NCBI RefSeq assembly: GCF_019396385.1
Contig: NZ_JAHKRN010000036.1
Span: 1 to 64,000, forward strand
Source: Nonomuraea harbinensis
Lineage (GTDB): Bacteria > Actinomycetota > Actinomycetes > Streptosporangiales > Streptosporangiaceae
Direction of reading: 5' to 3'
Length of the DNA: 64,000 nucleotides
Shown here: positions 61,064 to 64,000 of the stretch, one piece after another
How the letters are laid out: every line of letters begins with the position of its first letter
Numbering within the stretch: position 1 is the stretch's first letter
The notes under the pieces: model-generated
Told to the model about the DNA's origin: nothing
The model's database searches: none
Seen by the model: only the letters and a program-made list of their open reading frames with translations
Translations under genes and position numbers: made by a program

Positions 61064-62539
61064 CTAGCGCGACGACTGCTCGCGGGCGAGAATCGCACCG
61101 AGGGTGGCGGCGAGGAGGGGAAGGCCGACGACGACGGCCGCGATCGCCGGCCAGGGAGTCTCGAACGGCACCCGTACCGGTTCTTCCCACGTGATACGCA
61201 CCGTCAGGGGCCACAGCAGCAACATCCCGGCGGGACATCCGGCGACCGCGCCAAGCACCGTTCCGTACAGGGTGCTCAGACCCGCGCGGAAAGCGCAGAA
61301 CCACCGGAAGGCCATGGCTGATCCGTTGCCCGCCCGCCTCAGGACGCGGGCCTGGCGCGCGTTGGCGGCCTTTCCGAATCCGGTGGCCAGCGTGCACGCG
61401 AGGGCGATGAGAAGCGCCACCGCGACGACGGGCATCCACCAGGTCGAAGCTTCGAAGCCCCGCTCGACGTAAGTTTCCGCGACCGCGTCGTCCAGTCGGT
61501 CGTCGAGGCGCTCCTGCTCCTGCACCGTGACCCGGCGGAGGGTGGGGTCGACGATCAGTTCGTCCGGTTGGAGCTGGTAGCCGAGGTCCCGAACGATCTT
61601 CGAGGGGATGAAGATCGTCTGCATGTGCGGGTCGGCGGTCCTGGTGATGACCGCCGGGACGGTCCTGGTCGTCGCTGTCTCATCGTTCTCGTTGATCTCG
61701 TAGAAGAGTTCGACCGAGTCGAGCTTCACCTCGGCTGATGTGATCACCACGGCCATGCTCTCGTCGTACGGTGTCGACTGATCGCCCGTGAGGTACCGCA
61801 GCAGTTTCTCGTTACCGATGGCATAGTCCCAGTAGACGGACTCCTCGGGTATTTCGACGTTTTCCGCCCTCGCGTCGAAGTACCAGGATTCGCCCGAGGG
61901 GCGCTCGCTCTGGGCGATCGGCACCCCGGGTAATTCCTGCTCGATCGCCGCTCGTACGGTGTTCGCATCGGCCGCCGAGAAGGGTTGCTGCACGAACAAG
62001 GCGGTTGGCCGGATCAACAAGCTGCCCGGCCGGGCCTGGGGGGAGTATTCGGCCCTGCTCTGCGTTGTTTCGCCGACCGCGATGATCGTCAGTGCGATGC
62101 CGAAGGCCGTCGCCATCATCGTCAGCGTGATCGCGAGCACCGCGCGGCCACGACGGTGGGCCAGGTCCCGGGCAGCCAGGCGGAGGGGCAGCGGCAGCCG
62201 TTCCACGTACGGACCTGAGAGCTGCAGCAGCCACGAAGGCAGCGGGCCGAGACCGGCGACAAGCAGGCCCGCGCCTATGAGGGAGATCAGCAGCATCCCG
62301 AAGAATTCGATGGCGCCGTAGCGCGAATCCTCCCGCCCCAGCCAGGCGCCGAGCCCCATCAACAAGACGCCGGCGATTGACACCAACAGTCCCACGACGA
62401 CGAAGCGCAAGCGCATGACCTTGTGGCGGTCGGGCGGGGCGGTGAGCATCGCGGCAGGGATGGCCCCGGCCGCGGGAAGGCCCGCGAACAGGACGAAGAA
62501 CGCGGTCATGAAGGCGTACCCAGCAAGATCGAAAAGCAT
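61064..62539 (-). pseudogene. FtsX-like ABC permease, N-terminally truncated
   Basis: About 491 residues of an FtsX/MacB-type permease are left: several N-side helices (FMTAFFVLFAGLPAAGAIPAA), RGRAVLAITLTMMATAFGIALT, a long extracellular domain, then C-terminal helices ending AILAREQSSR. A complete permease of this class with both membrane halves is about 300 residues longer. Its upstream end is fused to an IS256-type transposase remnant at about 62550. No ATPase partner is seen. Confidence 0.75.
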
Positions 62540-62559
62540 GGCGGAATAGTAGTGAGCCG

Positions 62560-62948
62560 CAACAGGCCGTGCCGGTACAGCAGCGGCAGCACTTCGCCGA
62601 TGGGGGAGGACTTGCGGGCCCAAGCGGGCAGAATCGCCGAGAAGAACCGCCGCCGCTGGCCTCGTCGGTGCGCTTGTCGTTGAGGCGTAGGGCCGTGACC
62701 TCGATTGCGTCGGCCGCGGTGAGTATCTTTTGCGGTTGGTGGCCGTTGCGCACGACCAGCCGGAGGCCCTTCTCGTCACGCTCGCCGGCGAAGGCGGCGA
62801 TGTAGCCATCGACCTCGGCCTGCAATGCGGTCGCGAGCATCTTGCGGGCGCCCTCACGAACGATCTGCTCGATCAACGAGGGCGAGGCAGGAGCGGCCGA
62901 GCCGCCGTGGCCGTCAGCGGGCAACTCGGGCACTACGGTAAGCGGCAC
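62560..62948 (-). mobile_element. IS256-family (mutator-type) transposase fragment
   Basis: The reading frame gives SLIEQIVREGARKMLATAL, GYIAAFAGERDEKGLRLVVRNG and LRLNDKRTDEASG. After a small deletion near 62655 the frame shifts to FFSAILPAWARKSSPIGEVLPLLYRHGL. These are the first roughly 130 residues of an IS256-family transposase. The catalytic half is gone, replaced by the permease. No terminal inverted repeat could be assigned. Confidence 0.85.
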
Positions 62949-63107
62949 GGGTGCGCTTCCCGACCGATGGTGGCGCGTCGGCCTTATCCCGAAACTCTGA
63001 TCAGATGATTCGGGAAGGTACACCCCTTCCCATCAGATCCACAGGTTTCGCCGCCGGCTTCATCATCTCGGCGGCGGGCGGTCCGCCAATAGGCCAAAAG
63101 GAACCCC

Positions 63108-63671
63108 TTGATCGATAAGAGCTACTATCGCTGGTTCAATGGGTACACCAATAACGTCCTCGCGCTCACATGGTGCTCCGCCGCGACGACCGATGACGTC
63201 CTGGCGTCCTGCCGTATCCCGCCCGAGATCACGGAGCCGATGAAATTCCTGGGTGGCGATGTCGACATGCTCATCGGGCGTCTCGGCACAGGGACTGTCA
63301 TCCTGGACTACAGCGTCGATTGCCCTACGCCCGGTGCTCTTCCCGCCCTGGCGCGGCAAGGGCCTTGCCTGAGGGCTGCGTGGTGCGACGAAGTCCCGGC
63401 GATCGTGTCCTATCACCATCAAGACGGCCGCATGATCGAGTTCGACGCGGCAAGTCGCGACAGGTACCCGAACCCCGATCTCGCCAGTGTCGAACGGTGG
63501 ATCGCCACCACACCTGGCGGCAAGGAATCATGGGACGATCACTGGGGCCGCGCCGTACTCGTCACGGCTGAAGCATTGGTGGAAGCTTCTGTCGATGAAG
63601 AATGGATGCAATCCATGCACGTCGGCGTCACCTTTCCGCCTAGTACTCCAGTTGACACTTGGCGATCTTGA
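63108..63671 (+). CDS. hypothetical protein
   Basis: This 187-aa protein (TTG start, AAAAGGAACC upstream) has no recognised motif. YYRWFNGYTNNVLALTWCSAAT, a strand pattern with VILDYSVDCPTPG, and IVSYHHQDGRMIEFDAASRDRYPN suggest a compact alpha/beta protein. It vaguely resembles the DUF6461 group common in actinomycetes, seen by eye only. It lies between the IS256 remnant and the integrase remnant, so it may be cargo of the mobile element. Confidence 0.6.
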   Translation: MIDKSYYRWFNGYTNNVLALTWCSAATTDDVLASCRIPPEITEPMKFLGGDVDMLIGRLGTGTVILDYSVDCPTPGALPALARQGPCLRAAWCDEVPAIVSYHHQDGRMIEFDAASRDRYPNPDLASVERWIATTPGGKESWDDHWGRAVLVTAEALVEASVDEEWMQSMHVGVTFPPSTPVDTWRS

Positions 63672-63765
63672 GGCGTCGAGGTCGCATGCAAACGGCCCGT
63701 CGCGCCGCGAATGCGTACGTGCGTGGACAGGAAGGGCGGGCCAAACCGAGGGCAGCGACGCGCCG

Positions 63766-64000
63766 GTGGCTCTCGACTCGGGAACCCTGGCCGTCCTGCG
63801 GGCGCACCACCGGCGCCAGCATGAAGAACGGCCGGCGTCGGCGGGAGCATGGCGTGAGTCGGGACGGATCTTCACCCGGGAGGACGGCAGCGAACTGAAG
63901 CCGGACTGGGTGTCGGAGCATTTCGAGCGGCTGGCCTTCGCCGCCGGACTGCCTCCGATTCGGCTGCATGATCTTCGCCATGGCGCGGCGACGCTGTATC
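63766..64000 (+). pseudogene. tyrosine recombinase (integrase), partial at window edge
   Basis: The frame reads VALDSGTLAVLRAHHRRQHEE, then FTREDGSELKPDWVSEHFERL and LPPIRLHDLRHGAATLY, where HDLRHGAATL carries the catalytic His/Arg of tyrosine recombinases. The gene runs off the right edge. Just upstream (near 63766) the matching AKPRAATRR stretch is in another frame, suggesting a 1-bp deletion, and no N-terminal domain is found. The fragment is probably inactive. Confidence 0.8.

Noticed and set aside
60885..61439. lipoprotein-like frame with LLAGC
   Set aside because: It lies across the tRNA remnant and terminator and antisense-frame to the permease end. The lipobox-like string has no supporting start, ribosome site or domain.

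Overview
The window is high-GC DNA (about 70%) with dense codon packing, GTG starts, ATGA/GTGA stop-start overlaps, a SARP-type regulator, an ECF41 sigma factor and F420/FMN luciferase-like oxidoreductases. All of this points to a filamentous actinomycete, plausibly of the Streptosporangiales type; the genus cannot be fixed from sequence alone. The first 16 bases match the 3' end of an Illumina adapter, so the left edge is an assembly artefact.

Region 1 (about 0-20.5 kb) is a catabolic island. A leftward operon encodes a two-subunit thiamine-diphosphate 2-oxo-acid/acetoin-type dehydrogenase, an E2 split into a free lipoyl carrier and a free catalytic domain, and a CoA transferase. A divergent rightward operon encodes a complete Liv-type ABC importer and an SDR. 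Then follow a second SDR, an aldo/keto reductase, an enoyl-CoA hydratase, three luciferase-like monooxygenases, a flavin reductase, an SMP-30-type lactonase, an acyl-CoA ligase and a TetR regulator. At least five copies of an 18-bp palindrome (consensus GTCARCRTCNRYGKTGAC) lie in the three divergent intergenic regions, and a weaker copy precedes the TetR gene. The whole 20 kb therefore looks like one regulon for uptake and breakdown of an unidentified cyclic or terpenoid-like carbon source.

Region 2 (20.7-31 kb) is housekeeping, envelope and secreted proteins: a small secreted protein, DedA, an ECF41 sigma factor with an NDH-2-like flavoprotein, and a CAP-domain lipoprotein. Next come three tandem secreted proteins, each with a different peptidoglycan-hydrolase-like head (lytic-transglycosylase-like, NlpC/P60-like, M23) joined to an almost identical array of three 110-residue VCBS/FG-GAP units. 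A VanX-type D-Ala-D-Ala dipeptidase follows.

Region 3 (31-52 kb) looks like a biosynthetic locus. It has a 1002-aa SARP/NB-ARC/TPR regulator; a 55-aa four-cysteine peptide with an ABC exporter and an S26 peptidase; and a 57-aa peptide with a PaaK-like ligase, a PLP lyase and an ATP-grasp enzyme. A compact operon follows with a Dit1/PvcA-family isonitrile-synthase homologue, a MurG-like glycosyltransferase, a full glyceryl-ACP to hydroxymalonyl-ACP cassette (FkbH, ACP, acyl-CoA dehydrogenase and hydroxyacyl-CoA dehydrogenase homologues), a GNAT, a SnoaL-like protein and an FMN hydroxy-acid oxidase. A GT90 glycosyltransferase, a PIG-L deacetylase and a sugar epimerase flank it. No PKS or NRPS is visible, and the product is unknown.

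Region 4 (52-64 kb) holds decayed cupin and MFS remnants, RidA/HxlR, a TetR-DoxX-VOC unit, a secreted hydrolase, an M28 peptidase, a CGNR zinc-finger protein and a phosphatase-like protein. It ends in an apparent mobile-element scar: a tRNA 3'-end remnant with its terminator, a truncated FtsX-type permease fused to an IS256-family transposase fragment, and a tyrosine-recombinase fragment running off the right edge.
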